Below, one piece after another: positions 1 to 12,500 of a stretch of 64,000 bases of DNA. Source of the stretch: Chaetorhynchus papuensis (Eukaryota > Chordata > Aves > Passeriformes > Rhipiduridae); NCBI GenBank assembly GCA_013396525.1, contig VWYX01000212.1, positions 682,001 to 746,000 on the forward strand. The letters run 5' to 3'. Numbering within the stretch: the stretch's first letter is position 1; each line of letters opens with the position of its first letter. A model generated the notes under the pieces. That model saw only the letters and a program-made list of their open reading frames with translations, was not told the DNA's origin and made no database searches. The position numbers were made by a program, and so were the translations under genes.

Positions 1-3000
1 AACCAATTAGGAATTGTTCAGTTACCTTGGCCCGGTTCAACAACTAGTACCATTATTGACATGACAGAGAAGGAAAATATGCCAAGGCAGTAAAATGGAT
101 AGGAAAAAGTGTTTCCCATTGACTTCTCTCTATGGTTAAGTGACAAAAAGACCCTATATTACTACTTGGAACATTCTCAACCCTATTTACAAGTACAAGA
201 TCCTGTACTGCAACTTTCATTCCAGGTTGGACCCAAAGAAAAGTTTTAATAGTTATTCAAGACTTGACTAGACAAAGCCACAGTTTACCAGGCGTAGGGT
301 TGCTGGCAGTCCTGCTTTGAGGGAGTGGTTGGCTCAATGATCTCCAGAGGTCTGCTTTGACCATTGTGTACCAAAGGAGACAGCAGCACATGGACCGGGA
401 AAGAAGGGTGCCTGAAGCCTCCTGGGGAGGTCTGAAGCCGTCTTGCTATATCACCGCAAACAAGTGGGGCTTCTAAAATGGAAGAGGAGCTCAAGGCTCA
501 GCACCCTCTAGCACTTGTGTGATTTCTCATTTCTGAGAAGGGAGAGGAAAGAAGCCAGCAGAGACTTGAAGAAAAAAACCCCATCATCTGCATGCTCTAT
601 TCTGCCCCAACGCTCTCTTCAGCTTTCTCCAATTGGGAGGCTTCTCACCACAGTTCCCTCTTCTATCCCCATCCCTGCCCTGGACAGCCTCTCCCACCAG
701 CATCCCGGCTCTGCTTTTATGGGAGTCCCCAGTGCATGTTCCTAACACATTTCTCGTGCCTGCCTCCAAATGAAGATGCCTGTCCCCTTCCCATATTGAA
801 AATCATACTCTTTTCTCATTTTACTGCTCATTCCAAACACTTATAACTTACTCGAAGTCCTTTGAAATTTTCACCTTGATTTAGAATAATTTCATGCAGT
901 TCCCCAAACAACACTATGCCATTATTCCTATTGTACAAAATGATTCATTTTGACATCTGTATGGGAAATGACTGTGACACATTTTCAAATTCTTTCAGCA
1001 GGCTGTAAATCATTTCACGAATCCACACTCCCTTCATCAGAAAAGAAGGCTCAAAAGCACATAAATATCTTAAATGTTCCTAGCCAGCATCCTCTTCTTT
1101 CTTTCCAGTTGCCCAGTTTGCAGTTGAAAGACTTCTCACAAATTTCTACCCAAAAACTGGATACACTTGCTGTGCTTCCCGATGCTAAGTTTTATTCCTG
1201 TAGTTTATCATGTGAGATACAAAGAAAACAAAATGGAAATGTTATTTATAGTTAGACCAGACTACTTTATCAAAGGAAACAGTTGCCATTTTTTCTGAGA
1301 TACGCAACCAAGCTGAGAAAGGCAACCAAGGGAACTGTAGCATTGCCTCAGAGCTGCAGGCTCTTGTGTTTCTCTGGTTCCTTGAATCTCATCCTACTGT
1401 ACATGCACATCTGCTGGAATTCATTTTGAGAATGAAGCTACAGCCTGGAAGGGCCATGTAGAAAACTGTACTGCGTTGCACAATTTTCAACCCCATGAGA
1501 ATGGGGCTGTAATGGATACAGCTCCATCTCTTTCAGCCAGCTTCTTTAAATTCCTCCTGAACTGCTCCTTCCAGCCAGCATGCTGGCACTGCCTTTACCC
1601 ACCAGGGAGTCTGGGCCATACACCTGGATGGCAGAGAGCTCTGTCTTGTGGAACTTGCTCTAAATGGGACTTGGAGGTTCCCAATCTAATGCTGGGGAAA
1701 GCAGTAAGTCTGGATGGCACTCCAGATCCTGGTCCTTTTTCACCCTCTCTAGCACTGAACCACATTATTCAGGATAGACTTCATGCCCATGTTAATTTTT
1801 TTTTTTTTTTTTGCATTTTCATAGGGACTTTAGGAAGGAAGAAAGTAAAAAAAAATAAACATGCGACAAAACCAGGTTTGACATATTTATTTCTTGGCTG
1901 ATAAAACATGAATATTTTTGTTTGTTATACTAACAGTCCAGCAATGATGACAAACAGGAAAAGAAGCTCACAAAAAAAAAGGAGATTTTGAACATCTACT
2001 CTACAAAATTTTTTTACAAAATAGAACATGAAATCTAACCCAAAAATTTTTGCAGTCTATCACAGAACTTCTTTAGTTATTGCTCTACTTAAATGGCAAG
2101 TACCACCATATTTTAGAACAAAATTTTCTCCCTAGAGAAGACAAGCATCAGACATGCATTTAAAACATTAATAAGACTGTTTCAGGGTCAACTCATCTAT
2201 ATAGTTTTAAGATTCAGTTTCTAGTTAGTCAGCAGGGACTCCGAAGTACATCTTAAATATTACCACCTGCTGCCTAATAATACCATGATACTGTGTTCAA
2301 TTTTATATAATTTTAAAAGCTACATCTTAGTGGGTTTACAATCTCTGCCACCCTTATATTACACTGCACAGCCATTTTAATTCCCCTTGAGGAAAAACCA
2401 AAAAAAAGGACACAGAAAAGAAGCCAATGCAATGCCAATTCATGGAAAAACAATTTTGTGTACAACTATTAGGATTCATTTATACTTCTTGTAAGCTGGA
2501 AAACAAAGGCAGCAGATTTCATTAGTGAATTATTGCAAATTCAACTATGCTATGCCCTTTCTTCCAACTAAGTACATGTAATAGCACTGTTAAAGAGTAT
2601 GATCTTCCAGAAGCCACAAGGTGGCAATGTTTCAGAACAGTCCTGAGATTTCTTGGAAAATTCTATTAATCAGCAAGTCATTACTACAATAATAATCATA
2701 AAAGACTATCCATAAAAGAGCAGATACCTAATGCACAGATTTTGAGTAGTAGGAGAACGGCTAACAACACAGTTATGGTAGATGATCAATACACTCTGTA
2801 GGAACTGCAAGATGCATTCCGTCTCAGTATACCTATACCAGACCACTTTGACATCTTTCTATGGTTAAGTGATTATTTTTGTATAAATAAAGGAAAGGAA
2901 GGATATATCAACAGAACAGTATTCAATGAGGCATTGACAGTTTCCACATGGAACACTGTTAGTTACAATCTAAGGTCTTGGGAAAGAATTAGGAGAGCAT

Positions 3001-3238
3001 GAAGTCTTGGCTAAAACAGAAGGCAATGGGCTGCATGAAGTGCAGAAGCATTGGGATGGAGAGAGGGCATAAAGAGACCATAAAACCGCTCAAATGTATA
3101 AATTTCACAAGACAGCATTCAAGAAGTAGCATGATAAGAATGAGAAAAACTCGGTAGCACATGTACTTTTCAGGTACCATCCAGAAAACCATGAGCTAAA
3201 TAAGTGTCAGGAACTGAAATGGTTCATGCCTTAAACAT
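1..3238. other. Intron 2 unique sequence, nothing recognised
   Basis: AT-rich unique sequence. The plus-strand ORF at 1476-1901 runs through a poly-T tract and resembles no family I know. No RNA gene or repeat family was recognised. Confidence 0.6.
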
Positions 3239-4108
3239 TGTTATGAAGAAGTTTTACCCATTATAGCAAGAACTATATAAAGAAGCTACAACCACTGAAG
3301 CCCACCTCTCCTTGATGCCTGACTAGAATTTTGGACTGTGAGTTAAGCAGCCCAGTTAAGATAAAGGGGACACTATTGTTCAAGCATCTCAGGCTGAGGG
3401 AGAAGAATGCATCCACAAGAAAGTCAAACCCAGCAGCTGCACTGAGAATAATCTCTGGCTGAGTTTGGGGTGGGGGAGACCACAGCCCACAGAGGCCAGG
3501 TTTACACAGACTCCCCCCGCAACCGTAGGAGGGGGGTAAGAGGTTGCTGGTGCTTGGCATAACCTCTGCTCAGAAGACACTGAACACCCATCCTCCGTTA
3601 CACAAACTGGCCCAGCTGTGAACCCCAAACCCCACAGGCCACATCCTGTGGGAGGAAGCTGAGGGTGTCATAATCCATCAAAGACCCCCCAAAGTGCTGC
3701 CCAGACTTATTCCTGAGGCCTTGCACCACAGGACTGCATGTGATGCAAAGTGATGCAAAGTGATGCAATAGATCCAGAGTCGGCTGCAAGAGACTGTGTC
3801 AAACTGCACCCCCACCAGAGGAGGTGCCTGGGTTCCCACCTGGCCTGAGCATATATTAATCCATTGGATTCTATGCTTTTTGGGGGACCCTAACCACCAA
3901 GAAGACCAGCTGGAGAGGATCAGTGGGACTACGGTGGGATCTGCAGAGTAGTGATATTTTCCTTATTCTGTCTGTCACTCCCTTTCTGTCCCCCCACCTC
4001 TTTTCTATTTCTTTCTCTTCCTTTCTCTTTCTCTCTCTCTCTCATATTTACTATCAAATAAAGATAGGGCAGAGACATTTCAAATAATTTTAAAACTGGA
4101 CCATAACA
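3239..4108 (+). mobile_element. LTR-like element in intron 2
   Basis: This is bounded by short inverted termini, TGTTATG at the left and CATAACA at the right. It contains TATATAAAG near 3275, a GC-richer central part, a pyrimidine stretch (TTTCTTTCTC and CT repeats, 4005-4045) and AATAAAG at 4057. This order (TATA, pyrimidine-rich part, polyadenylation signal, CA end) suits a solo LTR. I could not find a convincing target-site duplication, so the boundaries are provisional. It also contains three copies of a 10-bp GTGATGCAAA unit at 3738-3768. Confidence 0.5.
3738..3768. repeat. 10-bp GTGATGCAAA tandem, three copies
   Basis: Three head-to-tail copies, the last ending GTGATGCAAT, within the LTR-like element at 3239-4108. 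Short tandem units are common in LTR enhancer regions. Confidence 0.9.
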
Positions 4109-7100
4109 ATAAGTTACCTCTACATGTAAAAAAACCCCAGATACCCTCTGATCACAGAATGTCTATGGAATATGTATGTGACACTATCCTAAAAAGGCAA
4201 ATGTGATTCCTGAAAGGACTAGAAGATTAATAGTAGGCTAAGTTGATATCAGCTCCAAAAATCTTGTTCAAATAGGAACAAGAGCTGAGAAAAATTATGA
4301 GAATAAACAAGAAAACTGAAAGCATAAAAAGCATAACCTGTCTTTTTAGGTATCCTCATATCTATTAAATCAGAGTGCTCTAGAAATTCATCAGTAAAGA
4401 TTAATCATCAGAAAGACTAGCTAACAGTTGATACCATATATAATCTGGCAATGAATAAATCATGCAGCATCCAAACTACTGTTAGTCTTTTTACTTTTGC
4501 CTTTTATCTTTAATATTCACTCCCTCTGAAACCTCACTGGTAATATCCAATGTGTCCACAAAACTATTACAGAAACTATTGACAGGAAAAAGATTATACA
4601 CATTTCAGTTAATGTAAATCTTCCTACTGAAAGTGAACAAGAGTGAGAAGAAGCTAAATTCTCACAACCAAATAGTGCTTTTATAGTTAAGGCATATTTA
4701 TTTGCCTCACTTCAGTGAAGGCAAGTAGCCATACAGATATAATCAGACAATTCTCTAGAGCAGATAACTTGAAAATTTTCTTATGCTTGGCAGGAAAGAA
4801 GGAAGAGCATTTCTGCAGTACGTTGCCAGGGACAGGTATTTCTCAACTGCAGCAGTGTTAGCTTAATAAATATCTTTGTTTCTATCATGCTTCAGTAGGA
4901 TTTAATAAGTAGGCTTTTTAGGGTATATCAATGAAGATGAAACTTTGTTTGGCACAGAAGAGCCACTGAGCATACTTTTCTAAATCTTCCTATGTGGAAA
5001 GAAAACATTTTGCCCCTTGTTCTGCAGAGTCAGGAAGGCAAGTTTTCATCTTTCAGTGAAAAATCCCTTCATGGTAGCACCGACTGTATGAATAGGTAGT
5101 TTGAGTATATATGTTAAAAACAAAAAGGCATACTAAAAGTACAAATTCAAAAAACATAATTTATTCATCAAAAATATTTAGTGGTTCAAATAAATAGGGG
5201 TCTTAAAATTATCACAAAGAGCACTAAGCATCTGCTAATGTCATGATCAGAGGGAACACAGACATGCTAATGCAATTCCTAGGGCAGCCTGCAGATGAGA
5301 CATCTGTGAGCTCAGATTTGCTAGAGGCTTAAGTCCCACATAGAGTCCTGTGTTCCATCACAAACAAGGACTGGGTCAACAATCCTGTTATTGTATTTCT
5401 TCTTCTGAAATGTGAGGAAGATGAAGTCACAAGCAGCAACAGCTTTACCCCTTCCAGGGTAAATAGAAGAGCAGACAGATCTTTACTGGATTACCCATGG
5501 TGTACTATTTCCCCTACAGTTACAAGTGCGTGTCTTTCCAATCCACAGCCACGTCTGCTTTGTTCCACCGATGTAACATTGAATATCTTGGTTAGGCAAG
5601 GATGTATTCCTCAGGAAGAGAATGTCAGAGAGCTCAACCTTCAGCAAGACAGACACATCCCCATCTTCTGCTCTCACTAATGCTCCAGCCCCCAGCTAGT
5701 GGGATTTTTCTTGAAGAACGTGCTACAGGTTACAGCTCAAGTTGGTACTGGGACTCTGATATTCCTCTGGCTCATGAGTTATGACATTCTCCTTCCCCAC
5801 ACTCCTTCTCCAAAACCCAGATATCTTCACCAACTTTACATAGATAAGTGGCAAATATATGTGATCTCCTCTGGTACCTGGCTGAGAAATGGAGCCAAAA
5901 TAGGGAAGCAATGGGAGAAAGGCCACTAACATCTTCAGTCTTCCTTTCTTGCTGCTAGAGCCGACACAATCTGCAGCTGAGAGTCCAGAATCAGTGGAAC
6001 TTTGAGGACACAGTGCTGTACTAGTACCATGGCTACTGTCTGATGCAGCATACATTTATTTAGAGTTGCAGCAGCGACTCAGTATCAGCACATGCTCTGT
6101 TTTAGTACAGATTTTTGCTGGTGGCAGAACAAGCATGAACTCTTCAGTAACGATAAGCTTTTTAATTGCTAGTGATAAAAACTGAGCCCACTAGTGGGTG
6201 TAAGCAGACTAAGGAATGAAAAAACCCAGGAACCTGAAGTCAAAAAAGTAATTTTAGAGCTTAAGAAAGACATCTTAAGTGGCAAACAGTTAGAAATTCC
6301 TAAGACCATAAATGCCTTTAGTATAGTAATAGGAAAGACAATCATGGCACAAAACAGTAAAATGGAATACATGTCTGAATCTCCAAAGACAAAGATACAA
6401 ATACAGTTTACTTTGAAAATCTAGATTTTTTTCTAATTTAGATTAGAAAAATCTAAAAGCCTTTGTCCTTTGCTACTTGTCCTCATTTTGTCTCTTTATA
6501 GAGCAGGCAAGTGAGCCTAACCCACAGCAGAAAATCTCATTGCCTTCCAAAGTGGACGAAAAAGGACCAATTGCTAATATGCTAAGGAAGCAAGGAGTGT
6601 ACTTACCCACTTAAAATAGCAAGTGTGACTCAGATTTAGTTCATTATTTCCTTGTCAGACTGGGAAATTCCTAATCAAATGTCCCTGAAGGGGAGCTAAA
6701 CTCCAAACGAAATAAGTTTATATTGAAGAGGTAATGGGGAACAGAAACCTTGGAAAAAATTTAAATCACAGAACAGACAGAAGTTCATTTAGAATGCAAA
6801 CTTGACAAAAATACTATCTTAGAATGTATTTATTTTGCTAGTTAATGGGGTGTAGTCTAGCTCTTTTCCCCCATAGACAGTTGGCCAAAAGAAACAGGCA
6901 AAAAATCTACAAGAGCATGTGTGCCAGCAGCATATACTTTCATATACTGGAATGAAAGTAAACTGCCCAGCTCAGTATCCTGTTCATGGAGATAATCTGT
7001 GCTTAAGTTCTAACAAATCATTTGGCAAACTGCACATGTGGCAGTGCCAGTCGCTGTGACACGAAACACCCAGGTGACAAAACAGCTGGTCTGTGGTGGA

Positions 7101-7833
7101 ACCACCCTGTGTTTGAAGACTGGCACAGGAAAAGTGTCAAATTTGTGCAATGAGTTAGCTAACTTTTTATTACCATTAAGACTCTTCTACAACTGAAAAC
7201 AATTCTGTGAACAGCAATAAAAATACATGTAAGAGGACTTTTCTAATGACATTTTAAAGCTTTCTGTGAATTCCTGCTGCTGAGGGAAGAACATCAGGAT
7301 TCACTCCTGAGGTTGCTTTACTTCACACTGTGGCATCTTACTAAAATGCATAATAACATTGCATTAGTGTTCACACAGCACTGCTGTCATGGATATTACT
7401 CTAAATTTAGAAATCAGCTATAAGAAACTCTTTTGAATTATTTGTCTTACAATTTAACTTCAGAATCTGACGCACTATAGGCAGTGTGCCTAATTATGAT
7501 AATTTGTCTTGGCAACTGTTATCCATGATGTTATCTGCTGAAAACTGGTATCTGCTTAAAGTTGTATGGTTGTGTGTTTTTAATAATCTAATAAGGACAG
7601 GTCTGTGTGATCCTGCTCATTCCTCCTCCTCCATTGTCTCTAATTGAAAATACACAATGGAAGTAGGAAAAAGAAACAGAAAAATTCAGAGTCAAACACT
7701 AGCATATTTGATTGATAGTTGCTTGAAAGAGAAAATATTATAAATTTTCTATTATTTATTCCAAAACTCCTACCAGCCAAAGTATTAACAGGTTTAGAAT
7801 TATATAACCACTAATTTTTAAGTTATCAATTTA
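4109..7833. other. Intron 2 unique sequence between LTR-like element and CR1
   Basis: Apart from the small hairpin at 6422-6455 I see only AT-rich unique sequence with short chance ORFs on both strands. Confidence 0.6.
6422..6455. repeat. Small AT-rich hairpin
   Basis: TAGATTTTTTTCTAA pairs with TTAGAAAAATCTA with a short spacer between them. Possibly fortuitous in AT-rich sequence. Confidence 0.6.
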
Positions 7834-8682
7834 TCACAGAATCATTTAGGCTGGAAAAGACCTCTGAGATCATCAAGCCCAGCCTCTGGCCGGACACCAC
7901 CTTGTCAACTAGACACTGAGTGCCACGTCCAGTTGGTTTTTTTTGAACACTTCCAATGATGGCGACTCCACCACCTCCCTGAGCAGCCCATTCCAATGGT
8001 TGACAACCCCTTCCATGAAGAAATTCTTCCTGATGTCCAACCTGAACCTCCCTTGGTGCAGTTTGAGGCCATGTCCTCTCATCACTTGTTACCTGGGAGA
8101 AGAGACTGACCCCCATCGGGCTACACCAGGCCACTTGTAGAGATCAGGGGATTCAGGCAGTTGTAGAGATCAGTAAGGTCCCCCCTGAGCCTCCTTGTCT
8201 CCAGAATAAACAACCCCAGCTCCCTCAACAACTTCTCACAGGACTTACTCTCCAGACCCTTCCCCAGCTTGACTGCCCTTCTCTGGACATGCTCCAGCAC
8301 CTCAATCTCTTTCTTGTAGACGGGCATCCAAAACTGATCACAGGATTCAAAGTGTGTCCTCACCAGTGCCAAGTACACGGGGACAACCACTACCCTGGTC
8401 CTGCTGGCCACATTATTGCTGATACAGGCCAGAATGCCATTGCCCTTTTTGGCCTCCTGGGTACACTCTGGCTCATGTTCAGCTGCTGACCAGCAAGCCC
8501 AGGTCTTTTTCACCAGGCAGATTTCCAATCACCCTCTCCCAAGTCTGTAGCACTGCAAGGGCAGGTCCTGGCACTTGGCCTTGTTAAACCTTGATCCATC
8601 AATGCAGCCTGTCCAGATCCCCCTGCAGAGCCTACCTATTCTCTAGCAGATCAATACTCCCACCCAAAAGTTTATCTACTCC
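7834..8682 (-). mobile_element. CR1 LINE fragment (decayed ORF2 3' part)
   Basis: On the minus strand this reads as the C-terminal part of CR1 ORF2: GNGILACISNNVASRTR, then LVRTHFESCDQFWMPVYKKE, IEVLEHVQRRAVKLGKGLES and LRELGLFILETRRLRGDL, followed in another frame by GVSLFSQVTSDE. Frameshifts and stops show it is dead. The 3' end (plus-strand left side) has the TCACAGAATCAT-type CR1 terminus. The element is 5'-truncated, as usual for CR1. It lies in ADCY1 intron 2 in the same orientation as the gene. Confidence 0.92.
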
Positions 8683-8993
8683 ACTCAAAGCCAGCATACA
8701 TTACATAAAAGAGCTTAACAAGGGTGGCATGACTGTATGCATACATCTATGAGAAAAAAACAAAATGCAACAAACAACAGCCCAAGACATCTTCCTGCTT
8801 AGCCTGAATATGAGTCACTACATGTGTATTGGAAAACAAAGTTCATATGCCCTCTTTTTACCTTTATAAATCTATAACAAATATTTATAGAGAGGTATTT
8901 AACATTATAAATCTATAAATTTTTGAAATCTTGTGACATAAAATAGAATGGCTGATAACCAATTTAATTGACATATTTAATTTGCTTTTTTTT
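8683..8993. other. Short unique spacer between CR1 and solo LTR
   Basis: AT-rich sequence with TATAAATCTATAAA-type runs, ending in poly-T just before the LTR. Nothing recognised. Confidence 0.6.
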
Positions 8994-9591
8994 TACACAG
9001 AGTTAATAGAGCAAATTTTCTTCACAGTGACTAGTAGGGTGTTGTGTTTTGAATTTGTGCTCGAAACAGTGTTGATAACACAGGGATGTTTTAGTTATTG
9101 CTGATCAGAGTTTACTCAAAGCCAAGAACTTTTCTGCCTCTCACAGCATCCTGCCAGAGAGGAGGCTTTAGATGTACAAGAAGCCGGGAGGGGACACAGC
9201 CAGGACACCTGACCCCAACTAACCAAAGGGATTTTCCATAACATATGGTGTCATGCTCAGCATATAAACTGGTGGAAAAAAGAGGAAGGGGGGAAGATGA
9301 TATTCAGAGTCATGGCACTTGTCTTCTCAAGTGACCATTATATGTGATGAAACTCTGCTTTCCCATGAATGGCTGAACGCCAGCCTGCCAATTGGGAAGC
9401 AGTGAATTAATTTCTTGTTTTGTTTTCCTTGCATGCACCTCTTTTGCTTTAGCTATTAAAGTATCTTTATCTCAATCCATGAGTTTTCTCACCTTTGCTC
9501 TTCCCATCCCGCCATGGAGGGAGGGAGGAAGGGAGTGAGCGAGAGAGTGGCTATTAGGTGCTCAGTTGCTGCCTGGGGTTAAATCACAACA
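8994..9591 (+). mobile_element. Solo LTR of an endogenous retrovirus (avian type)
   Basis: The sequence follows a widespread avian LTR family: AGTTAAT near the 5' end, TGTTGATAACACAGGGATGTT, GGGAGGGGACACAGCCAGGA, a TATA box in CAGCATATAAACTGG near 9260, an ATTAAA polyadenylation signal near 9457, TCTTTATCTCAATCCATGAG, and a 3' end GGTTAAATCACAACA. The first dozen or so bases of the usual 5' end appear lost or diverged. No internal retroviral genes are present beside it, so it is a solo LTR. The direction is antisense to ADCY1. Confidence 0.85.
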
Positions 9592-12500
9592 TTTACTAAC
9601 ATCAGAAAGCCTCAGGGGATGAAATAAAGTTAAACCAAATTGTTATAGTAATGATCTGGCCTGTTCTTATATGTGTTCTTTTAGATGTTTTTATGTAGTT
9701 TTCTTATGTTTCATTTCATAAAATAAAGGCATGTAGCTAAGAGTAATAGAATTACAAGGCAATTAAAATATATAAACTTTATATGATTTACAACTGTGTG
9801 TTTTTATGGTATGTTACCCACTTTACAGTATGTTTTCACACTTTGGAATTGCAAGTCTAGTAGCAAGGTACATCTCTCTCTTATCCTACAGCTGTGCAGC
9901 CCTAAGTTGAGGTGTCCTCTTGTAACCACTCCTAAGAAAAACCTCATCTTGTGTTTAACAAAGAGTTCGGGATAGAAGGGTTGAACTGCCCTTGGATATG
10001 CCTGTTAGTACTAGGGATTAATGCCTATAGGTTAAAAGGTTAGATTACAAGCCTCACTTTTATTTGGCCAAAGTCAGGTAAGAGGAGTATGCCAAGCACT
10101 GCAGCTTATTGCACCAACTGCATTCAGATGAGATGTTTATTCTGCATAACAAGAGGTGCAATAGATCTGTAAAATTAAACCACATTTATTTGTTTGCTAT
10201 ACTTTTCCTTGCAGGAGGTTACAAGCAACTCTTAATGACTTCAGGTTGAAGCTGAAGCCTTCTACCTGGAGGTTTTAATTTCACCTGAGTAGCCCTCAGC
10301 TTTATTATAGCACAGTTATTGCAGGTGCTGGTCAGTAGAAAGCTTCTGGGCAATTACTGCTGTGTGGGAGAGAGAAATGTGCCTCCATGTCTCTGTTTAC
10401 CTGAGAAAGGTGGAAGATGGACTAGGGAAGCCACATATCAGGATAAAGGTAGACAACAGTTCATTTTTTTTCTGTTTAAGGACCTAAGCAGCCAAATAGA
10501 GCAAACGAAGCAGACAGCAAGAAAAGTTCCAATCTCTGATGCTGGTATTTGGCTAAGAGACACTGGTGGTCAGCCTGTACAAGTGGGCCTGAAGTCCAGT
10601 AGTTCAAACTGACAGTCTGAAACACTCCTTATTTCCTGTTTTTCCTGATCCTAGTAAAGAACAAAAAGATTTTTGAAGATAGAATTTCCTGTATAGGACT
10701 GTGATTTGATGACAGAATAGATACAATTTTAAGGTGCCCTGTAACATAGAACATATTGGTAATGTGGTACAGGCTCACCCTGTTAGCTAAAATTAGTCCA
10801 CCTATGTTTTTCAAAGCTCATACTGGCTAGCTTTTGCAGAGGAGCAGGTATCATCACGCACCTTGCATTTTGTGAAAAATCAGAATCACTTCCCTGCTGC
10901 ACACTAGATAATTTGACAAGAATATGCTTTTGCATCCACACATGATCCTGGTGAAATTTTTGCTGCAGGGCTGTATGCTGATGCACTCAGCCCGTATGAA
11001 TGGTTATGGAAACAAGGCCTGTGTTTCAACGATAAATTTCATATATTCTTCTGCACTGCAATGGAAAAAAAGATGCAAAATTCTGAGAAAAAAAAGTATG
11101 GGAAACATGAGAACCTGATAAGCACGTTGTCAGGCACTCTAGAAATTACTTCTGCCTAGGGCCGTGCAAATAACTAATTCCTCAGTTTAGTTGCTGAATT
11201 GAAAGGATAAAAACCTCAGCAAACTGTTATGCATTACCAAAACAAAATCCAACATGATTTGCTTTATTCAAAGTTAATGTAATTTTTTCCCTTTCTTCAT
11301 AAGTTTTTGAAATTAAGCACAGCAGACAAAACCACTGGAGGGTTTCTGTAGGTGTCATCTTTTTTACTCAAAGGTACAGGAGGTAGTACACATATCCAAA
11401 ATGTGTAATATCTAGATTTAATTCTCTTAAAGGGGAATCTGAATGCAGCAGAGAATTTGAATGCAAGACATCCTCAGCAGTAGTTCAAAGCATTGTGCAG
11501 TGAGAGTCATGGTATCTTTTTTGACACCTTTTCCATTTCTATGAATAGTTATTAATCAAATCTCTGACTCAGTGGTGACCCAGTTACTACATGCAATGTT
11601 AAGGACATTGTCCTAAATTGCAGAAGACACTTGAAGTGCAGACACATATGCACGCAGACATTTGCACACACAATTCAGCATCGCATAAGGAAAATTTAGC
11701 TAGCTGCACATGATCTGGTGAACATTTATGGAAGAACTGCAGACCACCACCAAAATGCTAGTCTGCCTCCCAGAACCAATGTTACTGCAGTAGCATGGTG
11801 ATGAACAATCCTTTCTCTCAGCAAATCTGATTAGTCTAGCTGGAGTGGCAGGCTTCTGGTCCTGAAGCTAGACACAGAGTTGGCTGTCTCAGCCCCATGC
11901 GTCCTAAATCCCAATCATTTTTAAGTGCTTCTTTCAGTTTCTTATATTAAATAAATATAAATTTCATGCATTGTAGTGAAGTACACAACTACTTCTTGAA
12001 AGACAGGTGCCACCAATAAATACATTTCTCCAGTCCCAATGGCTTGAAAAACCACATGTGAATTCACAATTAGTTTTTAAGGTAGAAAATCCTCCATTCT
12101 GGAGACTTTGCTATTTTCCAGTTGATTTTCCACCATCAATTCTATTTGTGAGGAAGTACAAAAGTAACATTAAGAAGGGAAGGAAAGATCTAAACAAGTG
12201 GCTTAAAAGATGGTCTCTATTTTGCAAATATATTTGCATGTACTTATAAAATTAAATAACCAGTGAAGATATCTAAGGTGGTTTTGTGGGCTTTGAAGGG
12301 TTGCATGAAATCAAAAGTTCTTCCAGCCTGCCTTATATGAAAGCAACAGGCATTTTTCACATCAACGTGTGCTACATCAAGTGCACACCAAGGTAAATTA
12401 TATGCTTTATCCCAAAATTCAATGCATGAATATGCATAAAAATATTCTTATTTTCAGGGCAAGGAATGGAGGGAATGTGATTAAGATTTTTTACAAGGTT

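Noticed and set aside
1476..1901. 141-codon plus-strand ORF
   Set aside because: It runs through a poly-T tract, resembles no family and lacks splice or promoter context.
8121..8528. 135-codon minus-strand ORF as a host gene
   Set aside because: It is the decayed reverse-transcriptase end of a CR1 LINE.
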